From Chitinophagaceae bacterium UBA4857 (GTDB lineage Bacteria; Bacteroidota; Bacteroidia; Chitinophagales; Chitinophagaceae), in NCBI GenBank assembly GCA_002399735.1, contig DHEF01000051.1:1-33091 (forward strand): 33,091 nucleotides of DNA, written 5' to 3'. The translations under genes were made by a program, and so were the position numbers. The notes under the pieces are model-generated. The model was given only the letters and a program-made list of their open reading frames with translations. It searched no databases and had not been told where the DNA came from. Shown piece by piece: positions 1 through 8,262 of this stretch. Within the stretch, counting starts at the first letter, position 1. Every line of letters starts with the position of its first letter.

Positions 1-12
1 TAGCTAAATGAC

Positions 13-129
13 ATTGGGCTGCGGGATACGACGGGTTTAGTGCGTAGCTCAGCGAAGCACCGGAGCGAAGCGGAGCCCATAGTAGCCCGTACTAAAGCTG
101 ACCCATGTTATACAGTTGATAGCCCCAAA
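13..129. repeat. Structured intergenic repeat, copy 1 (MITE/REP-like)
   Basis: A GC-richer island of about 117 bp in AT-rich intergenic DNA. Its ends are near-inverted: ATTGGGCT at 13-20 and AGCCCCAAT at 121-129. Inside are repeated AGCGAAGC units and a TTTAGT/ACTAAA pairing. It shares a skeleton with 9828-9947: GGCTGC-GGATACG near the left end, CACCG-AGCG-AAGCG-AGCCC in the middle, ACT-AAGCTGA, then GATAGCCCC at the right end. No coding potential is evident. The sequence supports a repeated structured element; calling it a non-autonomous mobile element is inference. Confidence 0.6.
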
Positions 130-217
130 TAGTTAATTACAATGATTGAATGTTATAAATTTTTTTGTGTACTAACGCTTGGCTTGCTTTTTGGAGGTAT
201 AAGGTAAATATGCTTTT

Positions 218-925
218 ATGTGGCAGGCCTTTTTTTTACAGTTAAGCTGGAAAGAATTATTGGTTGGCGATGAAGAGTGGTTTTTTTTATTAGAAATAGT
301 GTTACGTGCTTTTATTATGATAATTGCCATTATACTGGCATTGCGCATATTAGGCAAAAGAGGTGTAAAACAATTATCCATTTTTGAACTGGTGGTTATT
401 GTAAGTTTTGGTTCGGCAGCAGGAGACCCCATGATATACAAAGAGATTGGTGTACTAACGGCGATGGTTGTGTTTTTGGTTATTATAGCCGTGTACCGGT
501 TAATTACCTATTTTATTGGCCGTAACCAACGCTTTGAGAACATGATGGAAGGCAAGCCGATTTGTTTAATAAAAGAAGGCCGTTTTTCCATCAACAATTT
601 TAAGAAAGAAGCATTAGGTACACAGGAGTTATTATCGGAGTTGCGTTTAAAAGGGGTATCACAATTAGGGCAAATAGAAATTGCCATAGAAGAAATATCG
701 GGTGAGATAAGTGTATTTTATTATGATGATGAAGCGGTACGTTTTGGCTTACCCATTATGCCGGCGGCATTAAAAGGAAAACAAACACAGTTTGATGCAG
801 CGGGGTACTACTCCTGTTGTTATTGTGGATTTACGGAAATAAAATCGGCGGCTGATAATAATGTTTGCGAAAAATGTGAGCATACGGAATGGCTGCCATC
901 CTGTAGTAAAAAGCGGGTTACATAA
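218..925 (+). CDS. YetF/DUF421 family membrane protein with C-terminal zinc ribbon
   Basis: A 235-residue inner-membrane protein of the YetF (DUF421) family, whose biochemical role is poorly defined. Hydrophobic segments lie near residues 22-44, 56-68 and 78-100, followed by a soluble YetF-type domain (about 101-185) that includes the family-like stretch KKEALGTQELLSELRLKG. Unusually, the C-terminus has a putative zinc ribbon: C200/C201-x-C203 paired with C217-x2-C220, then CEHTEW and another Cys near 229. YetF proteins commonly end before such a ribbon. The ATG at 218 gives the expected short N-terminus before the first helix. The next gene (CinA-like) starts 41 bp downstream on the same strand and may be cotranscribed. 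Confidence 0.85.
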   Translation: MWQAFFLQLSWKELLVGDEEWFFLLEIVLRAFIMIIAIILALRILGKRGVKQLSIFELVVIVSFGSAAGDPMIYKEIGVLTAMVVFLVIIAVYRLITYFIGRNQRFENMMEGKPICLIKEGRFSINNFKKEALGTQELLSELRLKGVSQLGQIEIAIEEISGEISVFYYDDEAVRFGLPIMPAALKGKQTQFDAAGYYSCCYCGFTEIKSAADNNVCEKCEHTEWLPSCSKKRVT

Positions 926-966
926 GCCGGTAATTTTTTAATAGACCTTTATAAACGATTGTTATT

Positions 967-1455
967 ATGTTTCAAGAAACTATATTACAAGAAATTGGCC
1001 ATGTATTACACAGCCGTAAGGAAACCATAGCAGTCGCCGAGAGTGTTACCTCGGGTTTTTTGCAATTGGCTTTTTCACAAATACCCGAAGCTACTACTAT
1101 ATACAAAGGAGGCATTACCACTTACTGTATTGAAGAGAAAATTAAATTACTAAAAGTGGATGCTACTGAAGCCGAGGTAGAAAATTGTGTATCACAAAAT
1201 ATAACCGAACAGATGGCAAAAAATGTGGCCGGACTTTTTAATACTACCTGGGCTATTGCTACAACGGGCTATGCCACACAGGTTCCGGAATCGGAAGATA
1301 AACAGTTTGCCTATTGTTCTATTTATCATAAAGGTGATTTGCCGGTGTCGAAAAAAATTGAATTATATCCGCATACAAATCCAAAGGATGCACAACAGTT
1401 TTATGCCGAAGCTATATTGTTTGAGCTGCATGCACTGTTGCAACCGGGTTTATAA
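967..1455 (+). CDS. Stand-alone CinA C-terminal domain-like protein (nicotinamide-nucleotide amidohydrolase family)
   Basis: 162 residues, the size of a single CinA C-terminal (PncC-type) domain, without the molybdopterin-binding N-terminal half of full CinA. Family features are AESVTSG at 24-30 (canonical AESxTGG), YKGGITTY at 46-53 and TTGYATQ around 99-105. The last motif is TGxAGP in active PncC enzymes, which deamidate NMN to nicotinate mononucleotide. Here AGP is replaced by ATQ and the first motif has SG for GG, so NMN deamidase activity is uncertain. A diverged paralogue is possible. It follows the YetF gene by 41 bp. Confidence 0.8.
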   Translation: MFQETILQEIGHVLHSRKETIAVAESVTSGFLQLAFSQIPEATTIYKGGITTYCIEEKIKLLKVDATEAEVENCVSQNITEQMAKNVAGLFNTTWAIATTGYATQVPESEDKQFAYCSIYHKGDLPVSKKIELYPHTNPKDAQQFYAEAILFELHALLQPGL

Positions 1456-1528
1456 GGCGTTAAGTATAAATACTTAAAAAATATCTGGTAGTTCAGTTTA
1501 TATAACGTTTTTTTGTCATCTTTGTGCT

Positions 1529-3232
1529 ATGAGTAGCAAGTTGGGTTCCTGGCTGTTTTTAACCATTTTATTCACGGGTTTTGGTAATGTTGCTTTATTA
1601 TCTGCACAATCTTCTACACATAAAACACCGTTTGATAGCGTCTACTATCATATTGCTACAACACTTGCCGCACAAAATGGTGAACAGGCTATAGAGCAGG
1701 CTACGCTATTATTAAATCAATCAGCCGACAGTTTACAAAAGGTGAGAAGTTTGATGCTATTGGCAACACTTAATAAAAGGACTGGTAAACACACAGAAGC
1801 TTTATTGTTTGCTGTCAATGCAGCACATCTGGCCGGAAAAATAAATAATACCGAATGGCATTTACGTATTTCGGGTTTTTTATCAACCACATTTAGAGAA
1901 TTAGGTTTAATTGCAGAGGGTAAAAAATATATTGAGGAAGCAGATAAAGCTAACACTGGGACGAGCAGTTCGCCATTAATACAAATGTTTGTTCACCAGG
2001 AAAAAGCTTATTACGAGATTGCCGATAAAAATTATACGAAGGCACTTGGCGAAGTAAACCTTGCACTTGAACTATTGGGAGGTGCACCTGATAGTCAGGC
2101 TAAACACATTTTTTTAGCTACTTGTTACCAGTTGGCGGGCAACTGTAATTTGCAGTTGAATAATATTATGGTAGCCGAGGATTATTTAAACAAAGCATTG
2201 CAAACCCTGGAAGGTCAGGACAGTGAATTAAAAGGTTTTGTTTACCAGAATCTGGGTGAGTTAGCTTTAAAACAAGGTAGTGCCAACGAAGCTATTAAGT
2301 ATTTGCAAATGGCATTGGATTATGCCGCCTCATCTGATAACTTTAATCTTAAAATATCAACCTATAAAAGTTTACAGTCTTATTATCTGCTTAAAGGTGA
2401 TAAGGAAAAGGCCATCAGTTTTCAGTCGGATTATATGAAATTGATGGAAAAACAAAGCCTTTTAACAAAGGCTGTATCAAATGCATTAATAGAAAAGTTT
2501 GATTATGAGTTGGGTAAAACCGCTACAAAGAACATAATATTATATGTTACCTGCTTAGCCTTATTAGGCACTGTTATTTGTTTTGTCGGGTATACGGCCT
2601 GGTTACAAAAAAAAGAAAGAACAAAATATCTGGTATATATTGATAAGCTTAATTATCAAAAAGCTGCGAGTGTTTTGCATGCTAATCATACTGATAGTGC
2701 ATTTTCCGCTACCACCACTTTTACGTATAATGATAGTCCATATATTTTTACTGATAATAAGTTAAAAGGTAGCAATACCATTTTACAACATGAGGGTGAA
2801 GCTGAACTTGTTGAAGAAGAGTTGCAGGAAAGTGCGGTTGATGAGAAAAGAACAGTATATAACATTCCAAAAGAAACAGAGGATAGAATTCTTAGCCAAC
2901 TATTAACGTTGGAACAGGGAAAATTCTATTTGGAAAACGATATTAACCTTTCTTATTTAGCCGCTACATTAAAAATAAATTCAAAATATCTTTCACTTAT
3001 CATCAACCGGCATAAAGGAAAAGATTTTAATAACTACATCAACGAGCTGCGAATTAATTATATTATAGACAAGCTGCAACATAATGCCGCCTATACATCT
3101 TATAAAATTGCTTATTTAGCTCAGGAGTCAGGCTTTTCTACACATAGCAAGTTTACCACAGCCTTTAAAAATGTAACCGGGATTTCGCCATCAGCCTTTA
3201 TCAGTAACTTGAAAAAAGATTCAATAGGGTAA
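1529..3232 (+). CDS. Membrane-anchored TPR / AraC-type HTH transcriptional regulator
   Basis: 567 residues. The N-terminus is signal-peptide-like (hydrophobic to about residue 27). TPR-like helical repeats follow to about 320, a single transmembrane segment lies at about 335-358, then a basic KKER stop-transfer, a linker, and a C-terminal AraC family HTH domain (about 452-563) with the typical LAATLKINSKYLS and IAYLAQESGFSTHSKF helices. The predicted topology has periplasmic TPRs sensing a signal and a cytoplasmic DNA-binding domain. This architecture is well represented in Bacteroidota. A CATCTTTG close to the -7 consensus ends five bases before the ATG, suggesting a very short leader. A glycine-rich surface protein gene lies downstream and is a possible but unproven target. 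Confidence 0.85.
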   Translation: MSSKLGSWLFLTILFTGFGNVALLSAQSSTHKTPFDSVYYHIATTLAAQNGEQAIEQATLLLNQSADSLQKVRSLMLLATLNKRTGKHTEALLFAVNAAHLAGKINNTEWHLRISGFLSTTFRELGLIAEGKKYIEEADKANTGTSSSPLIQMFVHQEKAYYEIADKNYTKALGEVNLALELLGGAPDSQAKHIFLATCYQLAGNCNLQLNNIMVAEDYLNKALQTLEGQDSELKGFVYQNLGELALKQGSANEAIKYLQMALDYAASSDNFNLKISTYKSLQSYYLLKGDKEKAISFQSDYMKLMEKQSLLTKAVSNALIEKFDYELGKTATKNIILYVTCLALLGTVICFVGYTAWLQKKERTKYLVYIDKLNYQKAASVLHANHTDSAFSATTTFTYNDSPYIFTDNKLKGSNTILQHEGEAELVEEELQESAVDEKRTVYNIPKETEDRILSQLLTLEQGKFYLENDINLSYLAATLKINSKYLSLIINRHKGKDFNNYINELRINYIIDKLQHNAAYTSYKIAYLAQESGFSTHSKFTTAFKNVTGISPSAFISNLKKDSIG

Positions 3233-3463
3233 ATTAAACAGCACTCATTAATACTATTCTCTTCTTTACATTGTTGGTACTAATGGTAGCAAAGAATAAG
3301 TAGCGACATGAATATTTTATAAATTAATATTAATTGTAATTTATAAAATACTTTTTATTAAATATTTACACTTTAGGTATTATCCGTTTTCAAGAAAATG
3401 GATAGTGATTCGCTTTTTTTCTATTGACAAGCTGACTTTTTTTGTGCAAAATATAAGCACTCA

Positions 3464-4987
3464 ATGAAAAGGCAACCAGACACAAAAAGCAGACATCAAT
3501 CACAAAAAATTAATTGTTGGCAGTATATAAAAATGGCAGGCATTTGTATGCTGGCTTTGTTCAACTTTCAACATATGCAGGCACAGTTTAGCTGTGCAGG
3601 TTTAAATACTACACCAGTAAATTATACCGGCGGCCCTCAAACGTTTATTGTACCGGCCGGTGTTTCGCAGGTACGTGTAAGCATAACGGGTGCTAGTGGT
3701 GGTAATGCAAGTGGCGTATCAAATATGGCCGGTGGCGGTGCAACCGTTTATGCCTATATAAATGTAGTGCAAGGCGATGTACTAAGATTTATAATTGGTC
3801 AACAAGGAGTCAGTAGTGCCATGCAAGCTGGTGGTGGTGGTTCCAGTGCGGTGTATAAAAATGGTGTTTTAATTATGGTAGCCGGAGCTGGTGGCGGAGA
3901 AGATAATACGGGCAATGGTGGCAACGGCCAGGCATCGGAAGATGGCGGTAGCGTAAGTGATAGTGGTGCAGGTGGCTCAAACGGTTGTGGCAGTAGTGCT
4001 TTAAATGGGCAAGGTGGTGTTGGCGGTGCAGGTGGTAATCATGGTGAGTTTTCTACATCCTGCCCGCATGGCGGTGGTGGTGGTGGTGGTTTGCTTTCAC
4101 CAGGTCAGGGTAATGGTAATATAAATGCGGGTCAGCCCGGCGGACAAGGAAATATAAATGGAGCATTAGGCGGAGCAGGTTCTTTAGATGATGCTGTGGG
4201 TGTTAACGGTGGATGGGGATGGTCTGGCGGTGGTGGAGCCGATTATCTTGAAAGCGGCGGTGGTGCAGGTTACTCAGGTGGTGGTGGTGGTCCAGAATCA
4301 AGAAATCCTGCAGGCGGTGGCTCCTTCGTTGCTCCTAATAATACTAATGGAATAACAGAATCGGGAAAAACTAACGGCACAGGGACAAACGCAGGATATG
4401 ATGGTTATGGTAGCATTTGCAGCCCTGTTGTAATGACATTGCCTGTAAATTTTTCGGGGTTTACTGCACAAAAAAAATCAAACGGCATATTACTTAAATG
4501 GACTACCGCAAATGAAACAAATACAGCTTATTTCCAAGTAGAAAAAAGTGAAAACGGTATTACATTCACAAGTATTGGTCGGGTTACTGCAGCAGGCAAC
4601 GTACATGAAACAAAAGAGTATAGCCTAACCGATAATATTACTAACTCAGGCAAAGTTTATTACCGTATCAAAGTTGTCGATTTCGATGGTATGGTTACTT
4701 ATTCAGCTGTCAATATTGTTAACACAGGAATTGAAGAGGCTTTAAGCATATTTCCTAACCCCGCTACAGAAAGAATTACTGTGACGTTGCCCAATAATTG
4801 GCAAGGCCAAAACAACCGTTTGCAAATTATTGCTGCTAACGGGCAGGTGCTAATTGAAAAGAATATAACGCTTTTACAAAACGATTTAAACATAAGTACG
4901 CTATCTACTGGAATGTATTTAATTCAGGTAGTTAATGGTAAAACAAAAAGGATTGTATCAACCAGGTTTGTAGTGCGTGTTAAATAA
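3464..4987 (+). CDS. Glycine-rich secreted protein with T9SS type A sorting domain
   Basis: 507 residues. A long basic N-region leads into a signal peptide ending near HMQAQ (about residue 40); an internal ATG at 3533 would give a shorter signal peptide. A first segment (PAGVSQVRVSITGASGG) leads into a glycine-rich region (about 75-290) resembling the ALK/LTK glycine-rich domain seen in some bacterial surface proteins. A beta-sandwich segment (about 325-415, LPVNFSGFTA...KWTTANETN) follows, then a type IX secretion sorting domain (FPNPATERITV to the C-terminus). It is predicted to be exported through T9SS and attached or released at the cell surface. The glycine region is encoded by GGT-rich simple sequence that could slip in replication. 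Ligand and function are unknown. Confidence 0.88.
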   Translation: MKRQPDTKSRHQSQKINCWQYIKMAGICMLALFNFQHMQAQFSCAGLNTTPVNYTGGPQTFIVPAGVSQVRVSITGASGGNASGVSNMAGGGATVYAYINVVQGDVLRFIIGQQGVSSAMQAGGGGSSAVYKNGVLIMVAGAGGGEDNTGNGGNGQASEDGGSVSDSGAGGSNGCGSSALNGQGGVGGAGGNHGEFSTSCPHGGGGGGGLLSPGQGNGNINAGQPGGQGNINGALGGAGSLDDAVGVNGGWGWSGGGGADYLESGGGAGYSGGGGGPESRNPAGGGSFVAPNNTNGITESGKTNGTGTNAGYDGYGSICSPVVMTLPVNFSGFTAQKKSNGILLKWTTANETNTAYFQVEKSENGITFTSIGRVTAAGNVHETKEYSLTDNITNSGKVYYRIKVVDFDGMVTYSAVNIVNTGIEEALSIFPNPATERITVTLPNNWQGQNNRLQIIAANGQVLIEKNITLLQNDLNISTLSTGMYLIQVVNGKTKRIVSTRFVVRVK

Positions 4988-5148
4988 AGTGACAGGTTAT
5001 GTATTAATGAAGTTAAAAGGAGTTCTTTTTTATATCAGCCGAAGTTCTGATTAGTTTGATAAACATTGGTATTACATATTTCCGGACGGGATGGTTATAT
5101 GGTATCAAATGTTTTTATGTTAAACTAGGTGTTTTTCATAGGTTAGCA

Positions 5149-5180
5149 GGCCGGGTTTTTCTAAACCTGGCCGTTTTTTA
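5149..5180 (+). terminator. Rho-independent terminator downstream of the T9SS protein gene
   Basis: GGCCGGGTTT pairs with AAACCTGGCC (one G-U) around a short loop and is followed by GTTTTTTA. It lies about 160 bp past the stop of the glycine-rich protein gene. The rest of the 4988-5313 gap shows no gene. Confidence 0.75.
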
Positions 5181-5313
5181 CATTAAGAACCTGTCAACTA
5201 ATTAAGTTGTTACATGTTTTCATTTAATAACTCACACACTTTAGTACTTAAATAATACACTTCAAAGAATAAAACTTTTTCTCATAGCTGTTGCGTTATA
5301 CTTTACATTCCTA

Positions 5314-5667
5314 ATGTTGCAACGGCTTTTTATATTATTGATTGGTTTACCCCTGTTATTAGCAGGGCCAATGAATACATTGCTTAATACAGCATTATTT
5401 GCACCTGAAAAGCTTGGGGCTTGCCAGCCTTTGCCGACACAGGATCCGGTTAAAAAATGTACACCCGTAAAAACCTGTAGTCCCTGCTCATCAAATTATA
5501 TAGGTATAGAAATACCTGTTACCGATTGGTTTGCTTTTAACTCCGACATTTACCGGCATAATACACCTGTTATAAATCATTATTATTTAGAGTACAACGG
5601 TGATATATGGCAACCGCCTGACATAAGATTGGGTTCTTACAATCAGACGCACAACTATCATAAATAA
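5314..5667 (+). CDS. Small exported protein with Cys-rich segment, unknown function
   Basis: 117 residues. The N-terminus (MLQRLFILLIGLPLLLAG) is a hydrophobic signal or anchor. A segment with four Cys follows (about residues 37-57, including KKCTPVKTCSPC), then a Tyr/Asn/His-rich tail ending NQTHNYHK. I do not recognise a family. The Cys and His content would suit metal binding, which is inference only. The ATG at 5314 places the hydrophobic stretch directly at the N-terminus. A second small Cys-rich exported gene begins 17 bp after its stop, and one terminator closes both, so they probably form an operon. Confidence 0.65.
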   Translation: MLQRLFILLIGLPLLLAGPMNTLLNTALFAPEKLGACQPLPTQDPVKKCTPVKTCSPCSSNYIGIEIPVTDWFAFNSDIYRHNTPVINHYYLEYNGDIWQPPDIRLGSYNQTHNYHK

Positions 5668-5684
5668 ATTATCAAAAAAAAACA

Positions 5685-5840
5685 ATGAAAAAGATATTAA
5701 TAATGGCTATGGCCTGCACTTTAGTTGGAACTGCATTTGCACAAACAAACAACGATGAAAAAAAGAATAAAAAGAAACATCAAACAGAACAATGTTGTAA
5801 GAAAAAGAAATGTTGCAAACCTGCTGTAGTAAAATGTTAA
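5685..5840 (+). CDS. 51-residue Lys/Cys-rich exported peptide
   Basis: A short gene with a clear Sec signal peptide (MKKILIMAMACTLVGTAFAQ) and a mature part of about 31 residues rich in Lys, with two CC pairs (EQCCKKKKCCKP) and a terminal Cys. The TAA is followed 20 bp later by a strong terminator, which supports a real 3' end. It sits 17 bp behind the 117-residue exported protein. The paired cysteines could bind a soft metal or form disulfides; this is inference. No family was recognised. Confidence 0.7.
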   Translation: MKKILIMAMACTLVGTAFAQTNNDEKKNKKKHQTEQCCKKKKCCKPAVVKC

Positions 5841-5860
5841 GCCGGCAACAGCCTGTAAGT

Positions 5861-5890
5861 AAACTGCCCCTATGGGGCAGTTTTTATTTT
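5861..5890 (+). terminator. Rho-independent terminator
   Basis: AAACTGCCCC and GGGGCAGTTT form a 10-bp perfect stem around a TAT loop, followed by a T-rich tail. It closes the two small exported-protein genes. Confidence 0.9.
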
Positions 5891-5955
5891 TATAGAAGCC
5901 TTGGTTTTGGAAAGCAGTTGAGACAGTGTATATATCACCGGTAAGTCATTAACTT

Positions 5956-6114
5956 TTATGCTTTTTTATAAAGCGTATTTCTATAAGCGGTTCCCCATTT
6001 TGCAATTTCGTCAATAATAGGCACAAGGGTTTTGCCAAACGCTGTAATCTGATATTCAACCGTTATCGATTTCGTGTTACGTACTGTTCTGATCACTAAG
6101 TGGTTCATCTCCAT
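5956..6114 (-). pseudogene. HxlR-family regulator remnant (C-terminal part)
   Basis: On the minus strand a 52-residue open stretch reads like the C-terminal half of an HxlR winged-helix protein: the wing (LVIRTVRNTKSITVEYQIT), the G-x-LVPIIDEIAKWG motif and a short tail ending at TAA. The N-terminal winged-helix half is missing; an in-frame TAG lies two codons upstream of the first ATG. A truncated SDR gene lies about 850 bp away on the other strand, so this was probably the regulator of a divergent HxlR/SDR pair like the intact one at 7847-9030. Confidence 0.75.
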
Positions 6115-6243
6115 ATCCTAAATGGGTTACTAAAAATGGGGCTATCTGACGTTGGAAAGGTCAATAGGATAATTTGCTACAAAATAAAGCCGCTTTTGAC
6201 TACAGCGGCTTTGTTTACTAGTTAACATAACACTTTGAATAAA

Positions 6244-6798
6244 CTACTGCGCACGTTTTAACCTGAATTTTGCTGATATTTTGATTGTTTTTACTTCTGG
6301 ATAAGGGCAATTCCCCTGCGGTTGATATTGTTCTACATTAAAGCTACCCGTGATAAATTCTCCCACATTGGTGCGTTCAATATTTTCAATTTTCACATCT
6401 CCCGGTGAGGGCATTAATAAAGGTCCGTCAATGGGACAGTCCCACCAATGACTTTCATACCCGTTTGATGGCCCCAAACCATAAAGTACAATTGATGTAC
6501 CTGCAGAAAGATCCCAGAAGTAAGGATAATTTCCGCGAAAATCATTTTCCGAGTTAGCAGTTAAGGTGACATTCAAATTAGGTAACCCGCCTTCACCCCA
6601 TGTAGCCAGGTGAATATTTCTACCCGAACGTGCATAATGGATATTTTCAAGTTCCTTCGGTGCTCCGTTTACCGTAAGTTTAAAATAGGTATTGTCTTTA
6701 TTGCCGCTTCCGGTCATATCATCTTCCTCTTTTTCCGTGCAGGCAATTAACGAAACCAATAAAATTATTAGGACTAAATACTTTTTCATAATGTTCAT
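6244..6798 (-). CDS. Putative lipoprotein, unknown function
   Basis: 184 residues. The N-terminus (MNIMKKYLVLIILLVSLIAC) ends in a lipobox with Cys at residue 20, followed by an acidic linker (TEKEEDD). The remainder is predicted beta-rich, with the phrases YFKLTVNGAP and FKLRLKRAQ-like terminal strands, as in many Bacteroidota lipoproteins of unknown function. The ATG at 6789 (MKKYLVL) would give a more typical signal peptide. It lies between the remnants of an HxlR gene and an SDR gene that were probably once neighbours, so it may have been inserted there. It has no obvious operon partner. Confidence 0.75.
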   Translation of the reverse strand: MNIMKKYLVLIILLVSLIACTEKEEDDMTGSGNKDNTYFKLTVNGAPKELENIHYARSGRNIHLATWGEGGLPNLNVTLTANSENDFRGNYPYFWDLSAGTSIVLYGLGPSNGYESHWWDCPIDGPLLMPSPGDVKIENIERTNVGEFITGSFNVEQYQPQGNCPYPEVKTIKISAKFRLKRAQ

Positions 6799-6960
6799 AG
6801 TTTGTTTGTCGTAACAAAATTACCTTGGCATTTAACGGTTCTTTATAAGCAATGATATTCATTTACATGGGTAGTATTACTTAAACCTCGTGGATTCGTC
6901 TTATATCCAAAAAATCTCCTTTAATCAGTCTTGAAGTATCAAATTTTAAATACTGAAAAA

Positions 6961-7490
6961 TGGAAAAGCTAATTCTTATAACAGAAGCCAAGCCAGCTCA
7001 GGAATGGGTAAGGAAACCGCTGAACAATTAATCGCAGAAGGTTACATCGTTTACAGCGTAGCAAGACGTATGGATGAGATGCAGGATCTGAAAAAGCAGG
7101 GTGGAAATCCTATCAAAATGGGCGTGACTATTGTATCAGAGCGACTGTATTCGTGTGGCATTAATGCAGTTCAGTATTAATCTGGTGGTATTAGAAACAG
7201 GTTTTATTGCTACAGAATTTGGTTTGGTGGTGCTGAAATAATTTGATAAAATTAAAAGGTAGTGCTTATAAGAATATAGTGGACAAGATTATTACGGCCA
7301 CCCAAAAAGAGGAAGAACGGGAGGTAATTCTGATCCGAAAGTCATCTCTGATGTGATTGTAAAAATCATCAACAGCAAAAAAACGAAGACAAGGTACAAA
7401 GTAGGTAAATTCTCAAAAATGATTTTCTAGATGCGGGTGCACCTCGGTGATGCGGTGTTCGACAAAATAGTGGTGAGCCAGACAAAATAA
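6961..7490 (+). pseudogene. Short-chain dehydrogenase/reductase (SDR) remnant
   Basis: Starts MEKLILIT where an SDR would continue GASSGMG. A frameshift follows, after which another frame reads MGKETAEQLIAEG, YIVYSVARRMDEMQDLKKQG and NPIKMGVT, typical of the first Rossmann half. The catalytic middle is largely deleted. The later part resumes with NLVVLETGFIATEFG-like sequence, then ATQKEEERE, DPKVISDVIVKIINSKK and a final MRVHLGDAVFDKIVVSQTK before TAA. Several frame changes are needed. It is a decayed gene rather than a sequencing slip, because a large internal part is missing. Confidence 0.8.
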
Positions 7491-7558
7491 GTTGCATCCT
7501 GAATTAATATTGTTCAATAATTTTCTAATAATAAAAATCAAATCAGGAGAAAAAAATT

Positions 7559-7624
7559 ATGGTAATGGTATTGATATGGGCTTTTGTTACCACACTCAAT
7601 GCACAGACAAAAAACAGGTTGTAA
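7559..7624 (+). pseudogene. Possible remnant leader of an exported protein
   Basis: An AGGAG-like ribosome site about ten bases upstream precedes ATG and 21 codons that look like a signal peptide end (WAFVTTLNAQTK) before a stop. Nothing recognisable continues in other frames through to 7846. It is plausibly the decapitated start of a secreted-protein gene. The stretch 7491-7846 otherwise holds no gene I can support. Confidence 0.35.
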
Positions 7625-7846
7625 TAGTTTGGACTACAACTGCATAAGGATAACAGTCAGTTGTGCAGGTGATTTTGTGTCTTTGTTGTCCAGTTGTCAA
7701 ATTGACGAGTTCGTTTGTTTTTGTAGAGTGCTGTGTCATTCCATTAACTGTTCTGAAGTTAGGTAAGAGAGCTGAAAATAGAAGCTGAAAATTTCAAACT
7801 TAGCCGTTACTCCACCATTTAGGTGCAAATGTTTTGTGTTCTAAAG

Positions 7847-8185
7847 TCATTTTCTCCCTGCAATAGTCTCTCTGTGATTCTTTCCCCAATCCGTCATCAT
7901 CTGGATAATCGGTTTTAACGTCATACAATATTCCGTTACCTCATATTCAATGGTAACGGGTGTAGTATCATACACGGTTCGTGTAATCAGTTTATTAACT
8001 TCCAGGTCTTTCAACTCTTTGGACAAAACACGATTGGTAATCTTAGGGATGCTGTTCTGAATTTCTTTAAACCGTTTATTGTTATTATACATTACAATCA
8101 GTATAGAGAGCTTCCATTTACCATTCACCGCGGTATAAAAATCTTCGATGTATTTCAACTTTTCTTGAATATGCTTTTTGTTCAT
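7847..8185 (-). CDS. HxlR family transcriptional regulator
   Basis: 112 residues, a single winged-helix HxlR domain: the VNGKWKLSILIVMY helix, FKEIQNSIPKITNRVLSKELKDLE recognition region, then TRTVYDTTPVTIEYEVTEY wing and IIQMMTDWG. The N-terminal redox-active Cys used by YodB/HypR-type members is absent; the only Cys is in EYC near the C-terminus, so thiol sensing as in YodB is not supported. It is transcribed divergently from the SDR gene at 8263, and the shared 77-bp promoter region holds a palindrome between opposed -7 elements. That supports control of itself and the SDR. Confidence 0.9.
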   Translation of the reverse strand: MNKKHIQEKLKYIEDFYTAVNGKWKLSILIVMYNNNKRFKEIQNSIPKITNRVLSKELKDLEVNKLITRTVYDTTPVTIEYEVTEYCMTLKPIIQMMTDWGKNHRETIAGRK

Positions 8186-8212
8186 TATCGGTATCCTTTT
8201 GTATATCGGTTA

Positions 8213-8242
8213 CAAATATATACTAAGTATTTTATAAATTTG
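8213..8242. promoter_or_regulatory. Divergent promoters with candidate HxlR operator
   Basis: The plus-strand -7 element TAAATTTG (8235-8242) serves the SDR gene. The minus-strand TATATTTG (8213-8220) serves the HxlR gene. Both match TAnnTTTG exactly. Between them lies ATACTAAGTAT (8220-8230), a palindrome with one central base. A wider GTATAT-N11-ATATAC (8201-8206/8218-8223) overlaps the left side. No good -33 element is seen for either. The operator assignment is inference from position and symmetry. Confidence 0.55.
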
Positions 8243-8262
8243 CACTATCAAATAAAAAAGGA

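Noticed and set aside
7584..7766. 60-codon frame in the decay zone
   Set aside because: No signal peptide, domain or ribosome site; it overlaps the remnant leader at 7559-7624 in another frame.
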